This document shows positions 27,050 through 37,866 of a stretch of 64,000 bases of DNA, piece after piece. The translations under genes were made by a program, and so were the position numbers. Location of the stretch: assembly GCA_046047615.1 (NCBI GenBank), contig JBJOHO010000067.1, forward strand, positions 1 through 64,000. The letters run 5' to 3'. The notes under the pieces are model-generated. The model was not told the DNA's origin and ran no database searches. It saw only the letters and a program-made list of their open reading frames with translations. The stretch is from ZC4RG30 sp046047615 (GTDB taxonomy: Bacteria; Pseudomonadota; Gammaproteobacteria; Steroidobacterales; Steroidobacteraceae). The first letter of the stretch is position 1. Every line of letters begins with the position of its first letter.

Positions 27050-27684
27050 GCCAGTCTGCCCTGCCCCGTTCCTCGTCCCTGCGCCGCCTGGCCGCGGGCT
27101 TCCTGCTGTCGGCGGCGCTGCTGCCCGGCGTCGGCGCCGTGCAGGCGGCCACGCTGGCCGACAGTCTGCCGGCCGAGTTGCGGGCCTGCGCGCTGGAACG
27201 CGACCCGATGCGCCGCGTGGCCTGCTATGACGCCGAGATGGCGCGCCTGGCGCTGACAGCAGTGCCCGCCGGTGCCGCAGTGGCGGCGCCTGCACCGGTC
27301 GCTGCTGCGCCCGCTGCTGCGCCTGTTGCTGCGCCTGTTGCTGCGCCCGCGATGGCCGTGGCGCCGGCCCCGGTCGCCGTGCCGGCGGCGCCCGCAGCGG
27401 CGCCCGCCGCACGCACGTTCGGCGATGACCAGCTCAAGCGCGAGCGCACGGAAAGCGAGCGCAGCCTCACCGCCCAGGTGAAGGAAGTGCGGCAGCTGCA
27501 GTTCGACCGCCTGCAGGTCACGCTCGACAACGGCCAGGTGTGGCGCTTCGATGAAGCCTCGCCGAACCTGCAGCTGGCCTCCGGCGACACGGTGCGCATC
27601 GAGGCGGGATTGTTCGGCTCCTACCAGCTGACCAAGGTGGCCGAGAACCGCCAGCCGTGGGTGCGCGTCTCGCGGCGCCGCTGA
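27046..27684 (+). CDS. Exported Ala/Pro-rich protein of unknown function
   Basis: This 212-residue protein has a signal peptide (LRRLAAGFLLSAALLPGVGAVQA). A short Cys-containing segment LRACALERDPMRRVACYDAE follows, resembling the start of small exported proteins near T6SS VasI-like families. A roughly 45-residue Ala/Pro/Val low-complexity linker comes next, then a C-terminal beta domain (LQVTLDNGQVWRFDE, GDTVRIEAGLFGSYQL). The linker DNA contains imperfect tandem GCTGCTGCGCC-type units (about 27300-27352). The ATGA overlap with the PQQ dehydrogenase suggests a linked role, perhaps an accessory factor. That role is inference. Confidence 0.75.
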   Translation: MSQSALPRSSSLRRLAAGFLLSAALLPGVGAVQAATLADSLPAELRACALERDPMRRVACYDAEMARLALTAVPAGAAVAAPAPVAAAPAAAPVAAPVAAPAMAVAPAPVAVPAAPAAAPAARTFGDDQLKRERTESERSLTAQVKEVRQLQFDRLQVTLDNGQVWRFDEASPNLQLASGDTVRIEAGLFGSYQLTKVAENRQPWVRVSRRR

Positions 27685-27686
27685 CC

Positions 27687-27758
27687 CCACCGCCAGCGGT
27701 GGCGCGCGGCTGCGTAGGATTACCTAGACCCTCCGGCACTGTCCCTGTGGCAGTGCCG
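27687..27758. promoter_or_regulatory. Three inverted repeats between the PQQ operon and the usp gene
   Basis: The 132-base gap before the universal stress gene holds CCACCGC/GCGGTGG (27687-27702, right after the stop), the palindrome TAGGATTACCTA (27715-27726) and CGGCACTG/CAGTGCCG (27734-27758, nine-base loop). The first and third could form RNA hairpins. The middle one has the size and symmetry of an operator, perhaps for the stress gene. None has a T-tract, so termination is not clear. Confidence 0.35.
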
Positions 27759-27816
27759 CAGGACTTGGGTTCAACATAAGGCTTCCGGGGCGCTTCCTGC
27801 CCCGCCGGAGGTCCAC

Positions 27817-28771
27817 ATGCCACGAATCCGCCGCATCCTGGTGGCCGTCAAGGACACCAGCGCCCGCAAGATGCCCGCCGTCGACAAGGCCGCGCAGCTG
27901 GCGCGCGCCCTGAAGGCCGAGCTCGAGCTCTACCATGCCATCGCCGAGCCGGTGTACATCGATGCGCTGTCGCTGGCAGGCCAGTCGCTGAACCAGCTGC
28001 AGAAGAAATGGCGCGACGCGCACCTGAAGAAGCTGGAGAAGGTGGCCACGCGGCTGCGTGAGGCCGGCACCAAGGTCGCCACCTGCGTGGAGTGGGACAA
28101 CCCGCCCTTCGAGGCCGTGGTGCGGCGCGCCTCACGCAGCAAGGCCGACCTCGTGGTGGCCGAGCGTCATGGGGGCCGCCACATCGCGCAGTGGCTGCTG
28201 CGCTTCACCGACTGGGAACTGCTGCGGCACTGCCCGGTGCCGGTGCTGCTGGTCAAGAGCGGTGCGCCGTGGGACAAGCCAGCCGTGCTGGCCGCCGTCG
28301 ACCCGACCCACAGCTTCGCCAAGCCGGCCAAGCTCGACGCCGCGCTGCTGGATGCGGCCACCACGGTCAGTGCCGCACTCGGCGGCACGCTGCATGTGGC
28401 CCATGCCTTCGCGCCGGCAGCGCTGGACATCGAGCGGCTGGAACTGGGCGTGCCGAACATCGCCGCACAACTGGAGGCCGAGGCCGCGCGCCATGCGGCG
28501 GAGGCACTCGACAAAGCCCTGAAGGGACGCAGCCTCCCCGCCGCCCAGCGGCACCTGCTGCCGCGTCATGCGGTCGATGCCATCCCCGCCTGCGCCAAGG
28601 ACCTCAAGGCCGGCCTGGTGGTGATGGGCGCGGTGTCGCGCTCCGGCCTCAAGCGTCTGCTTATCGGCAACACCGCGGAGCGCATCCTCGATGCCCTCGC
28701 CTGCGACGTGCTGGTGGTCAAGCCGGCACGCTTTGCCGCGAAGGTGCCGCGCGGCAGGCGCGGCGTGCAGT

Positions 28772-28797
<26 letters not shown>
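27817..28797 (+). CDS. Tandem universal stress protein (UspE-like)
   Basis: This 326-residue cytoplasmic protein has two Usp domains in tandem. The first (about 1-150) begins RRILVAVKDTSA and ends CPVPVLLVKSG. The second (about 155-310) ends with VVMGAVSRSGLKRLLIGNTAE, a match to the ATP-binding GxxxRxxxGS/N-type motif. Domain order and length fit UspE. GGAGG stands seven bases before the ATG. The 3' end overlaps the end of the opposing P-type ATPase gene by 26 bases. No partner function is evident from the context. Confidence 0.92.
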
Positions 28798-31273
<2,476 letters not shown>

Positions 31274-31396
31274 GAGACGCATCATCCTATGGCGCCGGCC
31301 GATCAGGGATGTGACATATCGTCCTACGCGTCAACGCGCATGGAGGTGCGGCGCAGAAGGCTCCAAAGTGTCACATGCCGTTGCCGGAGGTCTGTC

Positions 31397-31705
31397 ATGG
31401 AACATCGCTGGGGAGAACGTCGGACGCTGTCGCTGCCGGTCCAGTTGCGCGTCAACGGTGGCCGGGTGCTGCAAGGCTGGCTGCGCGATGTCAGCGTCAG
31501 CGGCTGCCGCGTGGAACTTGCGATGGCCTGCGACGGGGCGTTGCACCAACCGGTCGAGGTGCTGCTGCCGCACCGGCCGGGGCAGCTGCAACGGCAGGCA
31601 CTGGCAGGCCAGGTGGCGCGCCATGACGGCACGACCTGGGGCATCGAATGGAACGATCTGGCGCCCGAGGCCTTGGGCTTCTGGTCGGGCCAGCACGCCG
31701 CGTGA
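31397..31705 (+). CDS. PilZ domain protein (predicted c-di-GMP receptor)
   Basis: This 102-residue single-domain PilZ protein keeps both c-di-GMP binding motifs: RxxxR at Arg4-Arg8 (RWGER) and DxSxxG at Asp31-Ser33-Gly36 (DVSVSG). It has GGAGG six bases before the ATG. Its stop overlaps the phosphoribosyltransferase start (GTGA), and that gene in turn overlaps the ABC ATPase. A c-di-GMP sensor therefore heads an exporter operon. Target unknown. Confidence 0.9.
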   Translation: MEHRWGERRTLSLPVQLRVNGGRVLQGWLRDVSVSGCRVELAMACDGALHQPVEVLLPHRPGQLQRQALAGQVARHDGTTWGIEWNDLAPEALGFWSGQHAA

Positions 31706-32373
31706 ACGCCCCGGCGCTGCCCTTCGCGGACAGGACGGCCGCGGGCCAGCAGCTGGCCGAGGCCTTGGCCGCAGCGGGCGTGCCGGACGACAGCTGCGTG
31801 GTGGCCCTGCCGCGCGGCGGCTTGCCGGTGGCACTGCCCGTGGCGGCACGGCTGCGGGTGCCGCTGGATGTGCTGGTGGTGCGCAAGATCAGCCATCCGG
31901 CAGACCCGGAATGCGCGATCGGTGCCATTGCCGCGGGGGAGGCCATCTTCCGCGACGCGGGCTTCGAGGCCGTGTTCCAGGACGACGCCCTGTTCGAGCA
32001 GCAGCTGGCGCGGGCGCGCGCGCAGCTGCAGGCCCGCGAGACGGATTTCCGGCGGGCACTGCCGCGACTCCCCCTGCAGGGCAAGACAGTGGTGCTGGTG
32101 GACGACGGTGCGGCAACGGGCGCCACGGCGCTGGCCGCCGTGCAGCGCCTGCGCGAGCTGGGTGCTGCGGAGGTCCGCGTGGCGCTCCCGGTCGCGCCCG
32201 CCGACACCGCCGCACGGCTGCGCGGCGTCGCCGACCGGGTACTGGTGCTGGCCGAGCCAGGAGACTTCCACGCCGTCGGAGAGTTCTACCGGGATTTTTC
32301 GCAGGTCGACGAAGCGGCGCTGGCCGCCGGGCTGGAGGCGGCCCGGGCCACGCGCAGGCCGGTCGCGGCATGA
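31702..32373 (+). CDS. Phosphoribosyltransferase family protein
   Basis: This 223-residue type I PRTase-fold protein has the PRPP-binding loop VVLVDDGAATGATALAA at about residues 130-146 and an N-terminal ALPRGGLPVALPVAARL segment. The pattern (LDVLVVRKISHPADPECAIGAI) is that of the stand-alone family often annotated as putative PRTase, with no known base substrate. The GTG start at 31702 overlaps the PilZ stop (GTGA); the stop overlaps the ABC ATPase start (ATGA). Its presence in an exporter operon is unexplained. Confidence 0.88.
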   Translation: MNAPALPFADRTAAGQQLAEALAAAGVPDDSCVVALPRGGLPVALPVAARLRVPLDVLVVRKISHPADPECAIGAIAAGEAIFRDAGFEAVFQDDALFEQQLARARAQLQARETDFRRALPRLPLQGKTVVLVDDGAATGATALAAVQRLRELGAAEVRVALPVAPADTAARLRGVADRVLVLAEPGDFHAVGEFYRDFSQVDEAALAAGLEAARATRRPVAA

Positions 32374-33092
32374 ATGCGGTCCCGTCGCCCGAGCCTGTGT
32401 TCCGCGTGCGCGGCCTGGGCAAGACCTATGGCCATGGCGCGACGGCCGTGCACGCGCTGCGCGAGGCCAGCTTCGACATCGCCGCCGGCGAGTTCATCGT
32501 GCTGCTGGGCCCGTCGGGCAGTGGCAAGTCGACACTTCTGAACCTGCTGGGCGGACTCGACACCGCCGATGCCGGCAGCATCCGCTGGCAAGGCCAGGAA
32601 CTGGTGGGTGCCGACGAGGCCAGGCTCACGCAATACCGGCGGCTGCATGTCGGCTTCGTGTTCCAGTTCTACAACCTGGTCGCCGACCTGACCGCCGAAG
32701 AGAACGTGCAACTGGCCACGGACCTGGTGCCCAACCCGATGCCCGCCGCCGAGGCGCTGGCGCGGGTGGGCCTCGCGGCGCGGCGCCGGCATTTCCCCGG
32801 TGAACTCTCCGGCGGCGAACAACAGCGGGTGGCCATCGCCCGGGCCATCGCCAAACGGCCCGGCTGCCTGCTCTGCGACGAACCCACCGGCGCGCTCGAC
32901 TGCCAGACGGGCCGGCAGGTGCTGCAGGCGCTGGCCGACGTGAACCGGCAGCTGGGTGCCACCACGGTGGTGATCACCCACAACGCGGTCATCGCCGACA
33001 TGGCCGACCGCGTCATGCAGCTGCGCGACGGCCGCATCGAATCGATCCGTCCGCCGGCGCGGCGGCGCACGGCGGCCGAGCTCGACTGGTAG
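32370..33092 (+). CDS. ABC transporter ATP-binding protein (MacB/LolD type)
   Basis: This 240-residue ATPase has Walker A LLGPSGSGKST, Q-loop FVFQFYNLV, signature LSGGEQQRVAIARA, Walker B LLCDEPTGALD and switch His in VVITHN. Together these are characteristic of the LolD/MacB/FtsE class that energises FtsX-like permeases. It overlaps the PRTase stop (ATGA) and ends 15 bases before the permease. With the permease and the HlyD adaptor it forms a MacAB-like or DevBCA-like exporter with permease and ATPase as separate chains. Confidence 0.95.
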   Translation: MNAVPSPEPVFRVRGLGKTYGHGATAVHALREASFDIAAGEFIVLLGPSGSGKSTLLNLLGGLDTADAGSIRWQGQELVGADEARLTQYRRLHVGFVFQFYNLVADLTAEENVQLATDLVPNPMPAAEALARVGLAARRRHFPGELSGGEQQRVAIARAIAKRPGCLLCDEPTGALDCQTGRQVLQALADVNRQLGATTVVITHNAVIADMADRVMQLRDGRIESIRPPARRRTAAELDW

Positions 33093-33107
33093 CCGGCGCC
33101 GCGGGCC

Positions 33108-35477
33108 ATGCTTGCGCTGGACCGCAAGCTGCTGCGCGACCTGTGGCGCCAGCGCGGCGCCGTGGCCAGCATCGCGCTGGTGCTGGCCTGCGGCGTGGCC
33201 GCGTTCCAGGCCACGCGCACCGCACACGACAGCCTCGCCCGCGCGCGCGAGCATCACTACGCGGCGGCGCGCTTCGCCCACCTGCATGCGGGCGTGCGCC
33301 GCGCCCCGCTGGCCGCGGCCGAGGCGCTGCGTGAACTGCCGGACGTGGTCGACGTGCAGGCCGGCGTGGTGGCGCGTGCGCAGCTGCGGATGCGCGGCGA
33401 AACGGGACTGTCGGCGCAGGTGCTGGCCCTGCCGCGGCGCGGCCGTCCGAGCGTCGATGCACTGCATCTGGTCGCCGGCGCCTGGCCCGGGCCCGGCGAC
33501 CGCCGCGGCGTGCTGGTGCACGCGGCCTTTGCCACAACGCGCGGGCTGAAGCCGGGCGACACCTTGCAGCTGCAGCTGGCGGGCCGCGCCTTCGAGGGTG
33601 TGGTGCGCGGCGTGGTCCTGTCGCCCGCGCATGTGGTGCCAGCGGCCTACGCGGGACTGGTGGACCAGGCGCGCTTTGGGGTGTTCTGGATCCCGCGGCA
33701 GGAGATGGATGCCGCGCTGGACATGCAGGGCAGCTTCAACCAGGTCGCGGTGCTCGCCCGCCGTGGGGCGGACCTGCCGGCGCTGCGCGCGGCCGTCGCC
33801 CGGCGGCTGGAGCGCTGGGGTGGCGAGGGCGTGCAGCTGCGTGCCGAACATCCTTCCGAGCAGCTGTTGCGCCGCGAACTGCGGGAGCAACGCATCTACG
33901 GCCTGGTGTTCCCGGCGCTGCTGCTGGCGGTGGCGCTGTTCCTGCTGCAAGTGATCCTGGCGCGGCACCTGGCCACCGAGCAGCTGCAGCTGGGCGCGCT
34001 GCGCGCGCTGGGCTATGGACGCGGAGCACTGTGGCGGCACTACCTGGCCTTCGTGCTGGCCATCGTGCTGGCCGGTGCGCTGGCGGGGGGGCTGCTGGGC
34101 GCCTGGCTTGGCCGCCTGATGGCGGACCTGTACCGGGCGTATTTCCACTTGCTGCCGCAGCCGGAGTGGCCGGCCTGGGACGCGTGGCTGCTGGCCACGG
34201 TGGCCGCCGCGCTGTCGGCGCTGCTGAGCGTGCAGGGCAGCCTGCGGCGCCTGCTGCGGCGCTCGCCGGCCGAAGTGCTGCGGCCTGCGGCAGCCGGCGC
34301 TGCGGATCCGGTGCGGACCCGGACGGCCGAGGGCCCGCTGGCCAGCCCGGCTGCCCCCTCCCCGCGCCGGCGGATGATCGAACGCAGCCTGCTGCGGCGG
34401 CCGTGGCGTACGGCACTCACGACCTTCGGGATTGCCAGCGGCATGGCGCTGCTGCTGGCGGGCAGCTGGTGGGGCGATGCCTTCGACGCACTGCTGCACG
34501 AGGAATTCGGCCTGCGCGAGCGCGCCGACGTGGTGCTGACGCTGGACGAGCCGCGCCCACGAAGCGCGGTCCTGCACGAGGCCCGGCGCCTGCCCGGCGT
34601 CCTGCAGGCCGACGCCAGCCGCGAGCTGCCGGTCGAGCTGCGCCATGGAGCGCGGCGGCTCACCCTGGCCCTGACGGGTTTGCCGGAGGACGCGCGTCTG
34701 CACCCGGCCCTGGATGCCGCGCAGCGGCCGCTGTGGCTGCCACCGGGCACGTTGCTGCTGCCCACCCCTGCCGCGACCGCTCTGCGGCTGGTCCCCGGCG
34801 ACCGCGTCTGGGTGGACCCGCTGCAGGGGCAGCGCCCCGGCCAGTGGCTGCGCGTCGGCGCACCCACTGGCGACCTGGCGGGCCGCGTGGCCTATGCGGC
34901 ACTGCCGCTGGTGGAGACCCTGGCCGGTACGCCAGGCGTGAACACGCTGCGCCTGCGCATCGATCCGCTGCAGCACGGCACCCTGTTCCAGGCCGTGGCA
35001 GACCTGCCACGCGTGGCCGGCGCCGGCGACAAGCCCGCCCTGATTGCGGACTTCCGCCGTTCCACGGCCGACATGCTGCTGACCTTCACCGCCATCCTCA
35101 CGGCCTTTGCCACGGTGATCGCCGTCGGCATCGTCTACAACACGGCCCGTATCGCCCTCGCCGAGCAGGGCCGTGACCTGGCGACGCTGCGCGTGCTGGG
35201 CTTCCGGCGCGGCGAGGTGGGCGCGCTGCTGTTGTGGCCGCTGGCGCTGCAGGTGCTGTGCGCGCTGCCGCTGGGTGCGCTGCTGGGCCAGGGCCTGGCG
35301 GCGCTGCTGGTGGCGCTGATCGCCGGCGAGGACCTGCGGATTCCCCTCGTGATCCTGCCCTCACGGTTTGTCTATGCTGGGGCCATCACGCTGGCCGCCG
35401 CCGCGGCCTCGGCGTGGATCGTGCGCCGGCGCATCGACCGGCTGGACCTTGTCGCCGTGCTCAAGACCCGGGACTGA
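33108..35477 (+). CDS. FtsX-like ABC transporter permease (duplicated FtsX domains)
   Basis: This 789-residue inner-membrane permease has an N-terminal TM segment (ASIALVLACGVAAFQATRT), a large extracytoplasmic domain and a three-TM FtsX block at about 260-380. A repeat of the same plan follows (TM near ALTTFGIASGMALLLAGSWW, C-terminal TM block from about 655 to the end). This is the ten-TM type with two FtsX domains, not the four-TM MacB. Substrates of such permeases include lipids, lipoproteins and peptides. It lies between the ATPase and the adaptor with tight spacing. Confidence 0.92.
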   Translation: MLALDRKLLRDLWRQRGAVASIALVLACGVAAFQATRTAHDSLARAREHHYAAARFAHLHAGVRRAPLAAAEALRELPDVVDVQAGVVARAQLRMRGETGLSAQVLALPRRGRPSVDALHLVAGAWPGPGDRRGVLVHAAFATTRGLKPGDTLQLQLAGRAFEGVVRGVVLSPAHVVPAAYAGLVDQARFGVFWIPRQEMDAALDMQGSFNQVAVLARRGADLPALRAAVARRLERWGGEGVQLRAEHPSEQLLRRELREQRIYGLVFPALLLAVALFLLQVILARHLATEQLQLGALRALGYGRGALWRHYLAFVLAIVLAGALAGGLLGAWLGRLMADLYRAYFHLLPQPEWPAWDAWLLATVAAALSALLSVQGSLRRLLRRSPAEVLRPAAAGAADPVRTRTAEGPLASPAAPSPRRRMIERSLLRRPWRTALTTFGIASGMALLLAGSWWGDAFDALLHEEFGLRERADVVLTLDEPRPRSAVLHEARRLPGVLQADASRELPVELRHGARRLTLALTGLPEDARLHPALDAAQRPLWLPPGTLLLPTPAATALRLVPGDRVWVDPLQGQRPGQWLRVGAPTGDLAGRVAYAALPLVETLAGTPGVNTLRLRIDPLQHGTLFQAVADLPRVAGAGDKPALIADFRRSTADMLLTFTAILTAFATVIAVGIVYNTARIALAEQGRDLATLRVLGFRRGEVGALLLWPLALQVLCALPLGALLGQGLAALLVALIAGEDLRIPLVILPSRFVYAGAITLAAAAASAWIVRRRIDRLDLVAVLKTRD

Positions 35478-35483
35478 TACCGC

Positions 35484-36710
35484 ATGAACGACGCCTCGTC
35501 CCGCCGTGGGATCCTCCGCCATGGGACTGGTCTGGGCGCCCTGCTGCTCGCCCTCATTGCGCTCGGCTGGTGGGTCTGGCGCGGGCGCGCACTCGAGGTG
35601 CAGACCGGGGGCGTCGAGGTCGGCACATGGGAGGCGGTGCTGGAAGACGACGGCATCCTGCGCGTGCAGGAGCGCTACCTGGTCACTGCACCGGTGGCCG
35701 GCCGCTGGCTGCGCCCTGCCCTGCGTCCCGGCGACCGGGTCCGCCGCGGCCAGACCCTGGGGGCGATTGTCGGAGCCGCCTCCCCACCGCTGGACGTGCG
35801 CAGCCGCCGCGAGGCCCAGCAGCGGCGCGAGGCCGCCGAAGCACGGCACGCCCGCGCGCTGGTGCTGCAGGCACAGGCCGCCACGGCACTGGCCCAGGCC
35901 CGCGCGGATGAGTCCCGCGTGGCGTCGCTGGCCGCCCAAGGCTTCGTCGCGGCCAGCGAGCGCGACCAGGCCCAGTTGGCGCTGCAGGCCGCCCGGCGCG
36001 GCGAGCAGGCGGCCGGGCTTGAAGTCGACGCGGCGCTGCACGACCTGCGGCAGGCGCGCGCAGCGGCTGCCGACGCCGTCAGCGACGAGGCCGCCACCCC
36101 CTCGCGCTGGCCGGTCAATGCGCCCGCCGACGGCCAGGTGCTGCGGGTGCACCACGAAAGCGGTGGCGCCGTCATCCCCGCCACGCCGCTGCTGGAAATC
36201 GGCGACACCGGCCGGCTCGAGGCCGTGATCGACGTGCTGTCCACAGAGGCGCTGCGCCTGACCCCCGGCATGCCGGTGCGGCTCACCGTGGCCGACGGCG
36301 TGGTGCTGCCCGGCCGCATCGCACGCATCGACCCGGCTGCGCGCACGCGGGTCTCGGCGTTGGGCATCGAGGAACAGCGGGTGGACGTGATCGTGAGGCC
36401 CGACGCCGGCGTTGCCACGGAGACCTGGGCAAGGCCCGTGGGCGGCGACGGCTATCACGTCGAAGCGGCGTTCATCATCGCCACACGCACGGCCGTGCCA
36501 CGGGTACCGACGGCCGCCCTGCTGCGACTGGCCGGGGGCTGGGCCGTGTACCGGGTCGAGGATGGCCGCGTGCGGCTTCGACCCGTGGAGGTGCAGGACC
36601 GCGGACCGGACTGGTCGGTGGTCGAGGCCGGGCTCGCGCCCGGCGACCGCGTGGTGCTCTACCCGGGCGAGGCGCTGGCCGAGGGCCAGCGCGTGACGCC
36701 CCTCGGCTAG
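35484..36710 (+). CDS. HlyD/MacA-family periplasmic adaptor
   Basis: This 408-residue membrane fusion protein has one N-terminal TM anchor (about 14-34). A split biotinyl-lipoyl domain follows (YLVTAPVAGRWLRPALRPGD and WPVNAPADGQVLRVHHESGG) around an alpha-hairpin rich in Ala, Arg and Gln (about 110-195). A beta-barrel and membrane-proximal domain follow. It should bridge the permease to an outer-membrane TolC-type channel, which is not encoded here. It is the last gene of the PilZ-exporter operon, six bases after the permease. Confidence 0.93.
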   Translation: MNDASSRRGILRHGTGLGALLLALIALGWWVWRGRALEVQTGGVEVGTWEAVLEDDGILRVQERYLVTAPVAGRWLRPALRPGDRVRRGQTLGAIVGAASPPLDVRSRREAQQRREAAEARHARALVLQAQAATALAQARADESRVASLAAQGFVAASERDQAQLALQAARRGEQAAGLEVDAALHDLRQARAAAADAVSDEAATPSRWPVNAPADGQVLRVHHESGGAVIPATPLLEIGDTGRLEAVIDVLSTEALRLTPGMPVRLTVADGVVLPGRIARIDPAARTRVSALGIEEQRVDVIVRPDAGVATETWARPVGGDGYHVEAAFIIATRTAVPRVPTAALLRLAGGWAVYRVEDGRVRLRPVEVQDRGPDWSVVEAGLAPGDRVVLYPGEALAEGQRVTPLG

Positions 36711-36716
36711 CCGCGA

Positions 36717-37850
36717 TCAGCCCTGCAGCAGCGCCGGCGAGGCGTCGCGGATGTCGTTGCAGCCGGTCAGTGCCTGACTGATGCGCAGCTCGTTGGCCAG
36801 GATCTCCAGTGCCAACGTCACGCCGGCCTCGCCGCGTGCGCCGAGGCCATAGAGGTATGCCCTGCCTGCGAGCACGGCATTGGCGCCCAGCGCCACCGCC
36901 TTGAGGATGTCCTGGCCGCAGCGCACGCCGCTGTCGAGCAGTACCTCGCACTGCCCGCCCACGGCCTCGGCGATGCGCGGCAGCATCGAGATGGTCGACG
37001 GCGCGCCATCGAGCTGCCGTCCGCCGTGGTTGCTGATGATGATGGCATCGGCGCCCAGGGCGACCGCGCGGCGCGCATCCTCCGGATCAAGGATGCCCTT
37101 GACCACCAGCTTGCCTTTCCAGCGGGCACGGATCTGCGCGAGGTCGTCCCAGGTGACGGACGCATCGAACTGCGACTGGATCCACTGCGACAGCGTCGCC
37201 ACGCCGGTGTTGGGCATGGCGGAGGCGAGGTTGCCGAAGGTCTTGCGCTTGCCCATGAGCACGCCGGCCACCCAGGCAGGCTTGCGGGCCATGTCGAGCA
37301 CGTTTGCCAGTGTGACACGCGGCGGCACGGCGAGGCCGTTCTTGGCGTCGCGGCGGCGCACACCGGAGACCGGGATGTCCACGGTCATGACCAGCACCTC
37401 GCAGCCGGCGGCCTCGGCACGGTCGACGAGCGCGTTGGTGTAGCCGCGGTCCTTCATCACGTAGAGCTGGAACCAGAACGGGGCGGTGGTGGCGCCGCGC
37501 ACATCCTCGATGGAGCAGACCGAGACGGTGCTCAGGCACAGCGGCACGCCGAAGCGCTCGGCGGCGCGGGCGGCGAGGATCTCGCCATCACGGTGCATCA
37601 GGCCGGTGAGGCCGCAGGGCGCCAGCACCAGCGGCATGGCCGCCTCGCGACCGAGGATGGTGCGCCGCATCGACTGGGCACGCACGTCGATCATGACGCG
37701 CTGGCGCAGTTTCAGGGCATCGAAGTCGCTGCGGTTGCGGCGCAGCGTGATCTCGTCGAAGGCTCCGTGGTCGGCGTACTGGAAGATGGCGCGCGGCACG
37801 CGGCGCTCGGCGACCTCGCGCAGGTCGGCAATGCTGTTGATGACCTTCAC
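36717..37850 (-). CDS. FMN-dependent alpha-hydroxy acid dehydrogenase (LldD-like)
   Basis: This 377-residue TIM-barrel flavoenzyme oxidises an L-2-hydroxy acid such as lactate or mandelate. FMN and substrate motifs are seen: PLVLAPCGLTGLMHRDGE, FWFQLYVMKDRG, LVMTVDIPVSGVRRRD and the catalytic His in IISNHGGRQLDGAPS. GTG at 37850 is chosen as start because the fold begins there (VINSIADLREVAERR); upstream sequence lies in the SDR gene. The length is right for the family. It follows an SDR with 16 bases between. The exact substrate is not determined. Confidence 0.9.
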   Translation of the reverse strand: MKVINSIADLREVAERRVPRAIFQYADHGAFDEITLRRNRSDFDALKLRQRVMIDVRAQSMRRTILGREAAMPLVLAPCGLTGLMHRDGEILAARAAERFGVPLCLSTVSVCSIEDVRGATTAPFWFQLYVMKDRGYTNALVDRAEAAGCEVLVMTVDIPVSGVRRRDAKNGLAVPPRVTLANVLDMARKPAWVAGVLMGKRKTFGNLASAMPNTGVATLSQWIQSQFDASVTWDDLAQIRARWKGKLVVKGILDPEDARRAVALGADAIIISNHGGRQLDGAPSTISMLPRIAEAVGGQCEVLLDSGVRCGQDILKAVALGANAVLAGRAYLYGLGARGEAGVTLALEILANELRISQALTGCNDIRDASPALLQG

Positions 37851-37866
37851 GGTCCTGTTTCCCTCG

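Noticed and set aside
31310..31379. Inverted TGTGACAT / GTGTCACAT elements between the P-type ATPase and PilZ genes, a possible CRP-like site
   Set aside because: The half sites are about 60 bases apart, far from the 6-base spacing of a CRP site. A loop-forming operator is possible but not supported.
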